From positions 103,571 to 167,570 of the forward strand of contig NZ_JALHLS010000008.1 of the NCBI RefSeq assembly GCF_022844445.1: a DNA stretch of 64,000 nucleotides, read 5' to 3'. Positions 7,066-15,594 of the stretch are shown here, one piece after another; within the stretch, counting starts at the first letter, position 1; each line of letters begins with the position of its first letter. This DNA comes from Hyphomonas sp. (lineage in GTDB: Bacteria > Pseudomonadota > Alphaproteobacteria > Caulobacterales > Hyphomonadaceae). The notes below the pieces were generated by a model that was not told the origin of the DNA, ran no database searches, and was given only the letters and a program-made list of their open reading frames with translations. Position numbers and translations under genes: made by a program.

Positions 7066-9884
7066 CCAAAAGCGCCGTAAGCATGCGTCAGCACGAGGCT
7101 GATCGCGTGCAACTCGCGGTCGATCTGGTCGAGCGGGCCGATGATGGTCTCGTGGATGCGGTCGTAGCCATAGCCGGAGGTCTGGCCAGAGCCGGGCTCG
7201 GTCAGACCGGTCAGCGGCTCGTCCTCGCTGCCGGAGCGGGGAAAGATGCGAGTGAGCACCTCGACGGCTTCGCCAAGGCGCAGTTCCGTTACCATACGGA
7301 TGATGTCACGCTGACTCACGTCGTGGCGCTCCGAGATGCGCGGGATACTGCCGGCGAGGGCGATGGCCTTCATGAAAAGCGCCTGCCGGATCGCATGCAG
7401 CACGTGCAGGTCCAGCCGGCTCTCACGGCGCGCAGCAGCTGACGGTACGCCTGAGACGCGCGCGAGCAGCCGGTCAAACCGGCCAAGGTCGATCGAGAGC
7501 AGGTTCGCGATCCGGTGGATGGAGACGGCCGTCTCATCGCCGCGCAGCACATAATAGGCGGCGCGGTAGGCGCCGGCCTTGTCCGGCGAGGCAAGGCGGG
7601 CATGCGCGATCCAGACGCCGGGATCGAAGAGGTTGGCGTAGGCGCGCAGCGTCGGCAGGCTCGTGCGCGTGCGCGCTTCGCTGGCGAGCAGAATCAGGCT
7701 GCGCATACGCGGGCTCTCGCTGATCAGCGCGGCGACGCGCTCGCTCTCGCGCTGCAGGCTGGAGCCGATGCCCGCCGCCGTGTTCACAGGAATTCCGAGC
7801 TGGTGCAGCGTCGCATTGTGCGAAATCGCGCGCAGCGCCGCCGGGCCTGCTGGCCCGCCGCTGCGCTTCTTCTGGCGCGAGCCCGCGCGCACCACGAGTC
7901 CCGCCGCAAAGGAGCCGAGCAGGCGGCCATAATCAGGATCCGCGAACAATCGCTCATGCCAGGCCCGCAGCGAGCGGTAGAAGTCCCAGACAAGATCCGT
8001 GCGCGTGTAGAATGGGTCGGTCACGCCCTCGGGCGGCGGGGCAAGGCGGCTCTCGGCCCAGGCGGCGAAGGTCGTCTCGGCAAGCTCAAGCGAGGCAAAG
8101 TGAAGGAAGCCGTCGCCGCCCTGGAAGCTCACTTCGTGGATCAGTGGCACGCCGCGCGCCGCCGCACCCGCGCGCGTCCAGGGGCTGAGAAGATGATCAA
8201 AGCGTTGCTCAAACGTGCCCGGCCAGGCGCCGCGCCCCATCGACTCGCCATGCGTGTTGAAGATGAGCAGGCTGACATTCGCGTTCGCCGCTGCCAGCGC
8301 CCGGATGATCTGGTTGTGGATCCGCTCGATCGCCATCGAGGCGGCGACCTGACCGATGAAACGCCCGGAATCGGAAAAGCCGAACTGGATGGACAGGCAA
8401 CCGCGCGCCTTCACATAGGCAAGGAATTCAGGCTCCTCCAGCAGTCGCTCGATGAAGCGCCCGCCGGTCTCCAGCGCTTCAGGTGTCTCGAACAGAGGCG
8501 AGATGTCGAGGTGTCCGGCGACGCCGTATTGGCGGGCGAGGTAGAGCGCGCCCATCACGGTCGCGGGGTTCTCGCTCTCGGCAATCAGGAAGCGGATTTC
8601 CGAGCCGGAATCGACATGCTTCAGGATCTGCGCGCACATCATGAACTGGCGCCGGGCGGTGGACTGTTCGCGGAAGAGATCGGCGAAGTTTATCGGCAGC
8701 GGCACAGACCCGCGCGCCTTTTCCGCCAGTTCCGCAAGCGCCACGCGCCCGAGTTCGCGGTCCTCTGTCTCGAGACCAAGGTCGCGCGCCAGCACGGTTC
8801 GAACCTGAGCGGCATTGACCCGCAGATGGATGCGCCCGGTGCCAAGCTGGAGCGCTTCCATCTGCGCTCGCAGCACGATCAGCTGCGCCGCCGTGATTTC
8901 CGGTACCTTGCCGATCGCCGCATCAATCACATCCGTCAGCTCACGGACATGGGTAATCTTGTCCGGGCTCTCAGCGGTCAACGCGTTCGCCGCCTCCACC
9001 AGCAGCGCCGCGTCTGTCAGCTCCGCCGAGAACCGCACGGCATGCGCATTTGCCGCTGTCGCCGCCCGCTTCAGCTTTTTCACCAGCGCGCCCAGCGCCG
9101 CCGGGGCCTTCACGCCCTCAAGTATTTCTGCCAGCTGCGCGCCGTAGCGCTCCAGCTGCACGGCCTTCTCACCAAGCCGCAGCTGCACCGAGCGGAACCA
9201 CGGAATGTCCGTACGCCCGTCAAGGTCATATCCGACCCAACTCGCAATTGTCGGCAGAGCGGGCCGCAGCGCCTTCCAGGCACCCGGAAACGCCTCGCGC
9301 GCGATTTCGACCACATGCCCGGCATAGACCGCCTGTGCTTCGGCGGCGTGGGCGAGCGCGGCCTGCGCCTCGCGATGCTCGCCGTCGAGCGTGATCGATT
9401 GGTTCCAGATACGCCCATCCTCGCGGATCAGCTTCTTCAGCGCGGCGCGCTGGCCCGCGCCGGGTTTCGTCACATAGGCGGCAAGCGCAAGGCGCAGCGC
9501 CTGCGAAAGGGCAAAGGTCGGGTGCGCCGTGAACACGATGCCGCCGGCGGGTGTCTCCACCGCCGCCCGAAACGCGTCAAACCCTTCCCCTGCAAGCGCC
9601 TTTAACCGCGCGCGCACTGGCGCCCAGCCGGCCTTGGGCTCGGCTCCGGCATGCTGCTCGCGAAAATGCCCGGCGCGCTCTTCGAGCAGGATCAGATGCA
9701 CCTCGCCAGCCAGCGCCGAGAGGTCCTCAAGCCGCGTCTCGCCCGCTTCCAGTTTCCGGAAGAGCGTCTGGGCAAGGGAGAAAACCGAATTGGTCAGCGG
9801 GTCGGCGTCGATGCGGGCCGCCTCCCGGCGCAGAAAGTCCTGCGCCCAGTCGAGGCTGAGAGGAGCGGTCTTGTGAGCGGTCAT
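7062..9884 (-). CDS. ppc: divergent phosphoenolpyruvate carboxylase-family protein
   Basis: Full-length (940 aa) member of the PEP carboxylase family, which makes oxaloacetate from PEP and bicarbonate. Recognisable blocks include FTAHPTF (canonical TAHPTE, His121), SWVGYDLDGR (canonical SWIGGDRDGNP), FGFSDSGRFIGQ, HGESMGRGAWP (canonical HGRGGTVGRGGGP, near residue 540) and GSRQKKR (canonical GSRPxKR). Several catalytic-loop residues therefore differ from well-studied enzymes although the scaffold is intact. The start is the ATG of MTAHKTAPLS. Activity could be retained in a lineage-specific form or lost; membership in the family is certain, function is less so. Confidence 0.82.
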   Translation of the reverse strand: MTAHKTAPLSLDWAQDFLRREAARIDADPLTNSVFSLAQTLFRKLEAGETRLEDLSALAGEVHLILLEERAGHFREQHAGAEPKAGWAPVRARLKALAGEGFDAFRAAVETPAGGIVFTAHPTFALSQALRLALAAYVTKPGAGQRAALKKLIREDGRIWNQSITLDGEHREAQAALAHAAEAQAVYAGHVVEIAREAFPGAWKALRPALPTIASWVGYDLDGRTDIPWFRSVQLRLGEKAVQLERYGAQLAEILEGVKAPAALGALVKKLKRAATAANAHAVRFSAELTDAALLVEAANALTAESPDKITHVRELTDVIDAAIGKVPEITAAQLIVLRAQMEALQLGTGRIHLRVNAAQVRTVLARDLGLETEDRELGRVALAELAEKARGSVPLPINFADLFREQSTARRQFMMCAQILKHVDSGSEIRFLIAESENPATVMGALYLARQYGVAGHLDISPLFETPEALETGGRFIERLLEEPEFLAYVKARGCLSIQFGFSDSGRFIGQVAASMAIERIHNQIIRALAAANANVSLLIFNTHGESMGRGAWPGTFEQRFDHLLSPWTRAGAAARGVPLIHEVSFQGGDGFLHFASLELAETTFAAWAESRLAPPPEGVTDPFYTRTDLVWDFYRSLRAWHERLFADPDYGRLLGSFAAGLVVRAGSRQKKRSGGPAGPAALRAISHNATLHQLGIPVNTAAGIGSSLQRESERVAALISESPRMRSLILLASEARTRTSLPTLRAYANLFDPGVWIAHARLASPDKAGAYRAAYYVLRGDETAVSIHRIANLLSIDLGRFDRLLARVSGVPSAAARRESRLDLHVLHAIRQALFMKAIALAGSIPRISERHDVSQRDIIRMVTELRLGEAVEVLTRIFPRSGSEDEPLTGLTEPGSGQTSGYGYDRIHETIIGPLDQIDRELHAISLVLTHAYGAFG

Positions 9885-10081
9885 GGGCGAACACAAACGC
9901 AGGAATTGCAACGTTGTCAAAGCGGAATCGGCCTGCGCGGGCGCATGCCTGACCTGCACGGCGCCGGGCCCGCCCGGCCAGTGTTCATCTGAATTTAACA
10001 GTGGAGTTCCGCGCGGTGGGTTGTGTCGGCCCGCCAGGCCCCTACAACCCGCCCCAAGGCGGACTTGCGCCCCGTTTTCGG

Positions 10082-11683
10082 ATGAGACTGATGTTTTCCC
10101 GGCGCCTGATCCTCGCCTTTGCCGCTTTTGCCTTGCTGGCGGTAGCGCTCGGCGCCCTCAATGGCTGGGTCTCCCGGCTTGCGGAGCACCGCGTGGTCCG
10201 GGGGCGAGTCGCCGCGGACTTGCTCAGCACCTATCTCGACGTGTCTGCCGAGAAGGCCCGCCTGCGAGTCTGGGTTCTGCAGAGCATCGCCGACCCCTCG
10301 ACCGATCCCGAGACCGGGCCCGGGCTTGCTCAAAGCATGCAGCGCGACATCGAACTGTTGCGGGGCTTCGCCGCCGAAGCTGCCCGCATGGATGGCAACG
10401 ATCCGGGCCTCCAGAAGGAACATGCCGATCGGGCCCGGACGATCGATCTGCTCGAGAATTCCGTCGCCTCGATGCTCAACCGGGTGGATGTTATCAATAC
10501 ACGCGCCGCAGGGGACGGCGGCAAGATCCCTCTATCAGCCGTCGACGAAGTGTTCGACCGCTATGGCCAGTATGACGTCCGCGCGGTGCTGAACCAGGCG
10601 ATCGCCGCCGAGACCGAGGCACTCCGGCGCGACCGGGCCTCCGCCGATGAATCGCTCGCTCAGGCCCGCGCTGTCTCCAATATGGCGGCCAGCTCCATTG
10701 TCATCCTCGCCGTTATCCTGTCGGTCTACTTTTCCTACGCTCTGCGCCGCCCTTTGCGCGAGCTGACCGCTGGCGCGCAGGCCTTCGAAGCGGGCGACCT
10801 TGCCTTTCGCATCCCCGCTCTCAGCAAGGACGAGTTCGGCACGCTCGCCAGCCGAATGAACCAGATGGCCAGCCAGCTCGACCTGACCAGCCAGCGCGAG
10901 CGGGAGCTGCGCTCTGGTCTGGAAGTCATGGTCAGTGAGCGGACGGTAGACCTTCAGGCAGCGGTGGCCGACCTTCAGAGATCGGAAGCGCGCCGGCGCC
11001 AGCTGCTCGCCGATATCGGCCATGAACTGCGCACGCCAACCACGGTGATCCGGGGCGAGGCCGAAGTGGCGCTGCGCGGACGGGAAATGACCGACGCCGC
11101 CTACCGCGAGAGCCTCGCACGCATTGCCACCAGCGCCGAACAGCTCGGCAAACAGATCGAAGACCTGCTCACGATCGCACTCGATGATGCTGAAATGCTC
11201 ACCCTGAAGACAGATGTGGTCGAGCCTGAACTGGAACTGCGCCGCGCCATAAGCCAGGTCAGCACGCTCGCCAATCTGCGCCAGGTGCAGCTTGTCCCGG
11301 CGCTTCAGGAGGCTGAGGCCTTCGTGCAGGGCGATGCCCGCCGCCTCGGCCAGATCATGAGCGTGCTGCTCGACAACGCGATCCGCTATTCCCATCCCGG
11401 CGGCAGGGTCGAGGTCGCCACGCGGTGCAGCCCGGACGGCTGGCACCTGGAAGTGCGCGATTTCGGGATTGGCATCCCGGAAGAAGACTTCCCGCGAATC
11501 TTCGAACGCGGCTTCCGTGCCAGTTCGGCGCGCACGCACCGCGCCGACGGCTCCGGCCTCGGCCTTTCGATCGCCAAGGCCTTCGCTGAGCGCCACGGCG
11601 GCAAACTTGATCTCGAAAGCGCCGTCGGGCAGGGCACCACCGTGCGCCTCAGCGTGCCGACGTTGAGGCTTGAGGCGGCTTGA
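10082..11683 (+). CDS. membrane sensor histidine kinase
   Basis: Two-component sensor kinase of 533 aa. Transmembrane helix 1 is near residues 5-25 (LILAFAAFALLAVALGAL), followed by a roughly 180-residue periplasmic region without a recognised domain, then helix 2 (SSIVILAVILSVYFSYAL), a HAMP domain, a short coiled coil, and HisKA with phospho-accepting His314 in IGHELRTP. The HATPase has an N box (NAIRYSHP), G1 (DFGIGIP) and G2 (GSGLGLSIAKAF). The start used is the ATG of MRLMFSRR; an ATG nine bases later and an upstream GTG are alternatives. The stop overlaps the start of the response-regulator gene (TGATG). The signal is unknown. Confidence 0.9.
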   Translation: MRLMFSRRLILAFAAFALLAVALGALNGWVSRLAEHRVVRGRVAADLLSTYLDVSAEKARLRVWVLQSIADPSTDPETGPGLAQSMQRDIELLRGFAAEAARMDGNDPGLQKEHADRARTIDLLENSVASMLNRVDVINTRAAGDGGKIPLSAVDEVFDRYGQYDVRAVLNQAIAAETEALRRDRASADESLAQARAVSNMAASSIVILAVILSVYFSYALRRPLRELTAGAQAFEAGDLAFRIPALSKDEFGTLASRMNQMASQLDLTSQRERELRSGLEVMVSERTVDLQAAVADLQRSEARRRQLLADIGHELRTPTTVIRGEAEVALRGREMTDAAYRESLARIATSAEQLGKQIEDLLTIALDDAEMLTLKTDVVEPELELRRAISQVSTLANLRQVQLVPALQEAEAFVQGDARRLGQIMSVLLDNAIRYSHPGGRVEVATRCSPDGWHLEVRDFGIGIPEEDFPRIFERGFRASSARTHRADGSGLGLSIAKAFAERHGGKLDLESAVGQGTTVRLSVPTLRLEAA

Positions 11684-12384
11684 TGAACATTCTGATTGTT
11701 GAAGACGACCAGCGCGTCGCTGATTTCCTGGAGCGCGGCCTGAAAGCCGAAGGCTACCGCATTCGTGTCGCTGCGACGGGTACGGACGGTCTGGAGGCTT
11801 GCCGCGCTCTTTGGGACGAGCAGGTTCAGACCGGTGCGCGCGGCCTTGTCCTGCTCGATCTGATGCTGCCCGGCATGAACGGACTGGATCTTTGCCAGAC
11901 ACTGCGCGCTTCGCACATAAACCTGCCAATCCTGATGCTGACAGCGCTTGGCCGCATCGAGGACCGGGTGGCGGGGCTGCGCATGGGCGCAGACGACTAC
12001 CTTGTCAAACCCTTCGGCTTCGAGGAGCTGCTTGCCCGCATCGAAGCGCTGCTGCGCCGCGGACCCCTGATTTCAGAGCCCGCCGGCGCGGTCCTCAAGG
12101 TTGCTGACCTGGAACTCGACCGTTCGCGCTTTACGCTGCACCGCGGCGGCGAGGAAATCCGTCTGACGACCAAGGAACTCGCGCTGCTGGAGCTTCTGAT
12201 GTCGGCGCCGGGCCGGGTCTTCAGCCGCCAGCGCATCCTGACGAATGTCTGGGGCATCGACGAAGATCCGCTGACGAATGTGGTCGATGTCTATATCCGC
12301 CGTCTTCGCTCTAAGGTCGATGAACCGTTCGGCACCAGCATCATCGAAACGGTCCGCGGAGTCGGCTACCGCATCCGCGGATAA
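11683..12384 (+). CDS. OmpR-family response regulator
   Basis: Cognate regulator of the upstream kinase, 233 aa. The receiver domain has an acidic pocket (VEDD, residues 7-10), phospho-acceptor Asp59 in VLLDLMLPG, and a Lys in LVKPFGFEELL. The C-terminal winged helix-turn-helix is of the OmpR/PhoB type (LTTKELALLELL through NVVDVYIRRLRSKVD and TVRGVGYRI). The ATG at the TGATG junction is preferred over the TTG one codon earlier. It is co-transcribed and translationally coupled with the kinase; a strong hairpin follows. Target genes cannot be inferred. Confidence 0.93.
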   Translation: MNILIVEDDQRVADFLERGLKAEGYRIRVAATGTDGLEACRALWDEQVQTGARGLVLLDLMLPGMNGLDLCQTLRASHINLPILMLTALGRIEDRVAGLRMGADDYLVKPFGFEELLARIEALLRRGPLISEPAGAVLKVADLELDRSRFTLHRGGEEIRLTTKELALLELLMSAPGRVFSRQRILTNVWGIDEDPLTNVVDVYIRRLRSKVDEPFGTSIIETVRGVGYRIRG

Positions 12385-12387
12385 AAA

Positions 12388-12418
12388 AAGGGCGGCCGCC
12401 GGACTGGCCGCCGCCCTT
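12388..12418. terminator. bidirectional hairpin terminator
   Basis: Stem AAGGGCGGC/GCCGCCCTT between two convergent genes. The A run before it makes a T run on the minus strand, and the plus strand has only a short CTTAA. It probably ends both the kinase/regulator transcript and the lipoprotein transcript. Confidence 0.75.
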
Positions 12419-12435
12419 AAGGTAGATCCCAGGTC

Positions 12436-13038
12436 CTAGTCCGCCGTGTAGGGCAGCGAGGAGTGGTGCAGCACGATGCGCAGATTTCCTTGCGGGTCGC
12501 GCTTGTAGCCCCAGGTCTTGTCGACTTCCGTGACATTGCCTTCCTGATCGGTCAGGCGAACCTTGCCCATCGACATCGCCACATCGCCGTCAATGAAGAT
12601 CGCGGCGTTTTCAGTCTCGAACTTGCGCCAGTCGTTCAGGGCAAAGCCCTTGTCAGCCGGGAAGTTCGTGTCGCCGCCAACGAAATAGGCAAGTGCCCCG
12701 TCGCGCGTCGTGCGGAAAGTCTGTGGGGCCGTGGTCAGTGTCGGTTTGAACAGGACGGGGCCGAGATTGTAGCCATAGGCCGAGTCCAGAACTTTCTCCG
12801 CTGTGGCCTTGGCGGCGTCAAAGCCGCCCTTCTCGTTGTCGGTTGCAATCTGCACCAGCGCAGCGCCCCAGGCCTGCTGCGCCGCGAGCACTTCCTCGCG
12901 CGAGATTTCGCTGGTCGGCAGGGCCGCTTCGGACGCCGAGGCTGCAGCCACGGGCGGCTGCGCCGTGGCGCAGGCGCCGACCGAAATAACGCCGGTCAGT
13001 AAAAGGGCGGGCAGGATGCGCAGCTTGCTTGTGCTCAT
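12436..13038 (-). CDS. NTF2/SnoaL-like lipoprotein
   Basis: A 200-aa protein with a lipoprotein signal (LLLTGVISVGAC, lipid Cys near residue 23). The mature domain begins SREEVLAAQQAWGAALVQIA and resembles NTF2/SnoaL/DUF4440 small alpha+beta barrels that often serve as ligand-binding or stress-associated periplasmic domains. The second half alternates short strands (AAIFIDGDVAMSMGKVRL, TWGYKRDPQGNLRIVLHHSSLP), as that fold requires. I cannot assign a substrate. The gene is convergent with the response regulator, and about 260 bases separate its start from the divergent outer-membrane protein gene; nothing specific is seen in that gap. Confidence 0.7.
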   Translation of the reverse strand: MSTSKLRILPALLLTGVISVGACATAQPPVAAASASEAALPTSEISREEVLAAQQAWGAALVQIATDNEKGGFDAAKATAEKVLDSAYGYNLGPVLFKPTLTTAPQTFRTTRDGALAYFVGGDTNFPADKGFALNDWRKFETENAAIFIDGDVAMSMGKVRLTDQEGNVTEVDKTWGYKRDPQGNLRIVLHHSSLPYTAD

Positions 13039-13300
13039 GATCTTCGTTCCTCTGTGATGATGCGCAGCGTTTGCCGCGTCGTGAGCTGCGAGATGGCAGA
13101 ATACGGTGAGAAACGCCTGACAATCCGATGACAGAGCGATTACGGGCAGATGAACAGAAAATTACAGACGTTGCCTCCGCTTGAACCGTGGATCCTGGTC
13201 GGTAATTCGATCGGCATCGCAACAGTTCCGGCCCGGTCCGCCACCGTCCTCCGCATGGCTTCAGACCTCGCTGCGTTTCCCGAAACCCGGAGATTCAAAT

Positions 13301-14047
13301 ATGCCTCTTTCGGTCCGCCCCTTGCTCTTTTCATTAGTAGTTTCTGGCGTTTTCACAGGCGCCGCGCAGGCTCAATCGCTGACAGGGAATGCTGGCTCTG
13401 CAAACATCACCGCGGGTGACAGCGCCGCAGAGTTGCGTGCCGGCATCGATGACGAAGGTAACGTCCGGAGCCGTGCTCATATCGAGCACGCCTTTGCAGG
13501 CTGGTACCAGCTGCGCGCCATTGCCTCATTCCGGCAGCCGGAAGGTGGAAGCTGGGACTATTCCGGGTTCACGCTCGAGAACTGGTTTCAGTGGGCTGAG
13601 GAAGCTGGAGATGGCGCGGGGCTGAATGGTGGCCTCCGGCTCGCCTACACCTTCGCCGAGAATGGATCGCCTGACGAAGTCGCGGCCCGCGTTACGCTGA
13701 CCGACAAGTTCGCCCGGGACTGGGAATGGCGAGCAAACCTGATCGCGGCCTTTGAAACCGGCGATCAGCGTGCCGAAGGCGCCGAGCTGGAGAGCCGACT
13801 CCAGCTGACCCGGGCGCTTTCCGCCAGGTGGATGGGCACAGACGAGATGCGCTTTGGCGCCGAACTTTTCAGCGAGTACGGCAACAGCGACGACCTGCCG
13901 GGTTTCAATCAGCAGGCCCACCAGTTCGGCCCTGTCTTTAAGGCCAAGTGGGACAACGGCGCCTACCTGCAAACGGCCGTGCGCGCCGGACTGACGGACG
14001 GATCCGATGACCTCATGGCAAAGGTGTTCATCGGCCGGGAATTCTGA
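13301..14047 (+). CDS. predicted outer-membrane beta-barrel protein
   Basis: 248-aa exported protein. The signal peptide ends at AAQAQ (near residue 21). The remainder alternates amphipathic strands (HIEHAFAGWYQLRAIASFR, GLRLAYTF, VAARVTLTDKF, LQTAVRAGL) and ends in Phe (FIGREF), typical of outer-membrane barrel proteins recognised by BamA. The start is the ATG of MPLSVRPLLF, with CGGAGA seven bases upstream. I do not recognise a specific family. A strong hairpin follows the stop. Confidence 0.65.
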   Translation: MPLSVRPLLFSLVVSGVFTGAAQAQSLTGNAGSANITAGDSAAELRAGIDDEGNVRSRAHIEHAFAGWYQLRAIASFRQPEGGSWDYSGFTLENWFQWAEEAGDGAGLNGGLRLAYTFAENGSPDEVAARVTLTDKFARDWEWRANLIAAFETGDQRAEGAELESRLQLTRALSARWMGTDEMRFGAELFSEYGNSDDLPGFNQQAHQFGPVFKAKWDNGAYLQTAVRAGLTDGSDDLMAKVFIGREF

Positions 14048-14088
14048 ATCGCCCGGCGCAACCCAGACGCGGGGACAGAAAGAAAGAG

Positions 14089-14119
14089 TCGGCGGCCCCT
14101 CATACCAAGGGGCCGCCGA
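14089..14119. terminator. bidirectional hairpin between convergent genes
   Basis: An 11-bp stem (TCGGCGGCCCC/GGGGCCGCCGA) with a nine-base loop sits between the outer-membrane protein gene and terC, which converge here. There is no long T run on either side, so termination strength is uncertain. Confidence 0.65.
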
Positions 14120-14128
14120 TGATTGTGA

Positions 14129-15127
14129 TCAGACTTCGGTCTGAGCCTGTTCGATGCCCGGCTTCGGCGCCCGCGTCTTCATCAGCGAGTAGATGATGCC
14201 GCCGGCGAGCAACGCCAGCGTCACGCTCAGCGAGACGGCAGGCGGTATCTTCGCAAGTCCAAGCATGTCGGCCAGGAAGATCTTCGAACCAATGAAGATC
14301 AGCACCAGTGACAGCGCATGCTTCAGGTAGACGAAGCGGTGCACCATGGCTGCCAGCGCGAAATAAAGTGCCCTCAGGCCCAGAATGGCAAACAGGTTGG
14401 AGGTGTAGACGAGGAAAGGATCCGTCGTTATCGCGAAAATCGCAGGGATCGAGTCGACCGCAAAGATCACATCGGCAAACTCCACCATCACGAGCGCCAG
14501 GAAGAGCGGCGTCGCCGCCGTGACAATCTTCCCGGTCTTGCTGTCGACTTCCCGCACGAAGAAGCGCTGGCCGTGCAGCGTATCGGTCACCCGCATGCGC
14601 TTGCGCACGAACTTCAGCACAGGGCTTGAAGCAACGTCATACTCGGAGTGTCCGGCCGACAGCATCTTGACGCCTGTAAAAATCAGGAAAGCGGCGAAGA
14701 TATAGAGTACCCAGCTATACTGATCGACAATGGCCGCGCCGGCTCCAATCATGATGCCGCGCAGGACAATAACGCCGAGGATGCCATACAGCAGCACGCG
14801 GTGTTGGTAAGCGCGGGGAATGCCGAAATAGGCAAAGATCATCGCAATGACGAACACGTTGTCCATCGCGAGGCTCTTCTCGACGACGAATCCGGTCCAG
14901 TAGAGGACGGCATCTTCCTGGCCGCGCAGGTACCAGACCCATCCACCGAAGGCGAGGCCGATGGTGATATAGAAGGCCGAAAGCAAAAGGCTTTCACGAA
15001 CGCCAATCTCGTGGGCATCGCGGTGCAGCACGCCGAGATCGAAGGCAAGCAGTAGCACGACAATGCCGATGAACGCCGCCCACAGCCATAAGGGCGTGCC
15101 GAGCACGTTCGCGAACAGAAATTCCAT
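14129..15127 (-). CDS. terC: TerC/Alx family integral membrane protein
   Basis: 332-aa polytopic protein of the TerC family (Alx-like; implicated in metal, especially manganese, export or metalation of exported proteins). About eight hydrophobic helices are visible. The family's intramembrane acidic residues appear in EKSLAMDNVFVIAM and VEFADVIFAVDSIPAIFAIT. The length is typical. The start ATG (MEFLFANV) has GGAG nine bases upstream, inside a hairpin of the leader RNA, so translation is probably regulated. It is divergent from the ybhL-like gene. Confidence 0.92.
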   Translation of the reverse strand: MEFLFANVLGTPLWLWAAFIGIVVLLLAFDLGVLHRDAHEIGVRESLLLSAFYITIGLAFGGWVWYLRGQEDAVLYWTGFVVEKSLAMDNVFVIAMIFAYFGIPRAYQHRVLLYGILGVIVLRGIMIGAGAAIVDQYSWVLYIFAAFLIFTGVKMLSAGHSEYDVASSPVLKFVRKRMRVTDTLHGQRFFVREVDSKTGKIVTAATPLFLALVMVEFADVIFAVDSIPAIFAITTDPFLVYTSNLFAILGLRALYFALAAMVHRFVYLKHALSLVLIFIGSKIFLADMLGLAKIPPAVSLSVTLALLAGGIIYSLMKTRAPKPGIEQAQTEV

Positions 15128-15136
15128 GTTTGATCA

Positions 15137-15219
15137 CTCCGCCCGGCGGATCACGCTTCATGCTCCGACATCGCAAGTGTGCGGGCGGCACTTGCCAGAG
15201 GGGCCCGGTTGCAGCGCGT
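15137..15219 (-). promoter_or_regulatory. structured cis-regulatory RNA in terC leader (copy 1)
   Basis: Minus-strand leader RNA with an outer stem (ACGCGCU at 15219-15213 with AGCGUG at 15157-15152, one G-U pair). Inside is the conserved single-stranded block CCGGGCCCCTCTGGCA, then a hairpin CAAGUG/CACUUG, then GCGATGTCGGA. A following small hairpin UCCG/CGGA contains the terC Shine-Dalgarno GGAG. The same two conserved blocks recur at 19874-19958 around different helices, with compensatory differences. I recall a published alphaproteobacterial 'terC' RNA motif in this position; the identity is not verified here. Confidence 0.7.
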
Positions 15220-15510
15220 CATATGGTTTGCCGGATCTTCCGTAGCAAGAGGAGGTGTCCGGACGTTTCTTCTCGCCTCTTGCGGCGGCGGCGGCTTGAC
15301 CTTGAAGGCGGGAGTGTTCAGAGGCGTCCCCAGTTCAGTGCATTGATATAAAACAGAAAAAACATGTTCTTGGGGTTGGCGCTCAATTGCCGCGATAGTC
15401 CGCGCCTATGGCTGCGATCAGAAATTAGTACCAGTGCTGACTTTCCTGGGGACGCCGGACAGGGTCCGGGGAATATAGGAAACTCCTATTGTGAGTAACG
15501 GAAAATCGTC

Positions 15511-15594
15511 TTGGCACGGACGCCTTCGCATAGCGACTTCCCTCCAGAGCCCCGCATCGTTGCGCGGGTCACGTGTCCAACCCCGGAGACTTAA
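15511..15594 (+). promoter_or_regulatory. ybhL-type leader RNA
   Basis: Folded 5' leader of the Bax-inhibitor-1 gene. UUGGCACG (15511-15518) pairs with CGUG-U-CCAA (15572-15580), with one bulged U, closing a multibranch loop that contains hairpin CCCGC/GCGGG (15551-15568). A smaller hairpin of three pairs (CGC/GCG) is possible after position 15520. The Shine-Dalgarno GGAG follows directly. An alphaproteobacterial ybhL leader motif is known upstream of exactly this gene family; the match here is by position and structure, not by covariance search. Confidence 0.6.

Noticed and set aside
7515..9605. A long plus-strand open frame opposite the PEPC gene
   Set aside because: Same reason: composition-driven shadow of a recognisable 940-aa protein.
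11681..11685. TGA at the kinase/regulator junction as a read-through codon
   Set aside because: It is an ordinary TGATG stop-start overlap; both proteins are complete on their own.
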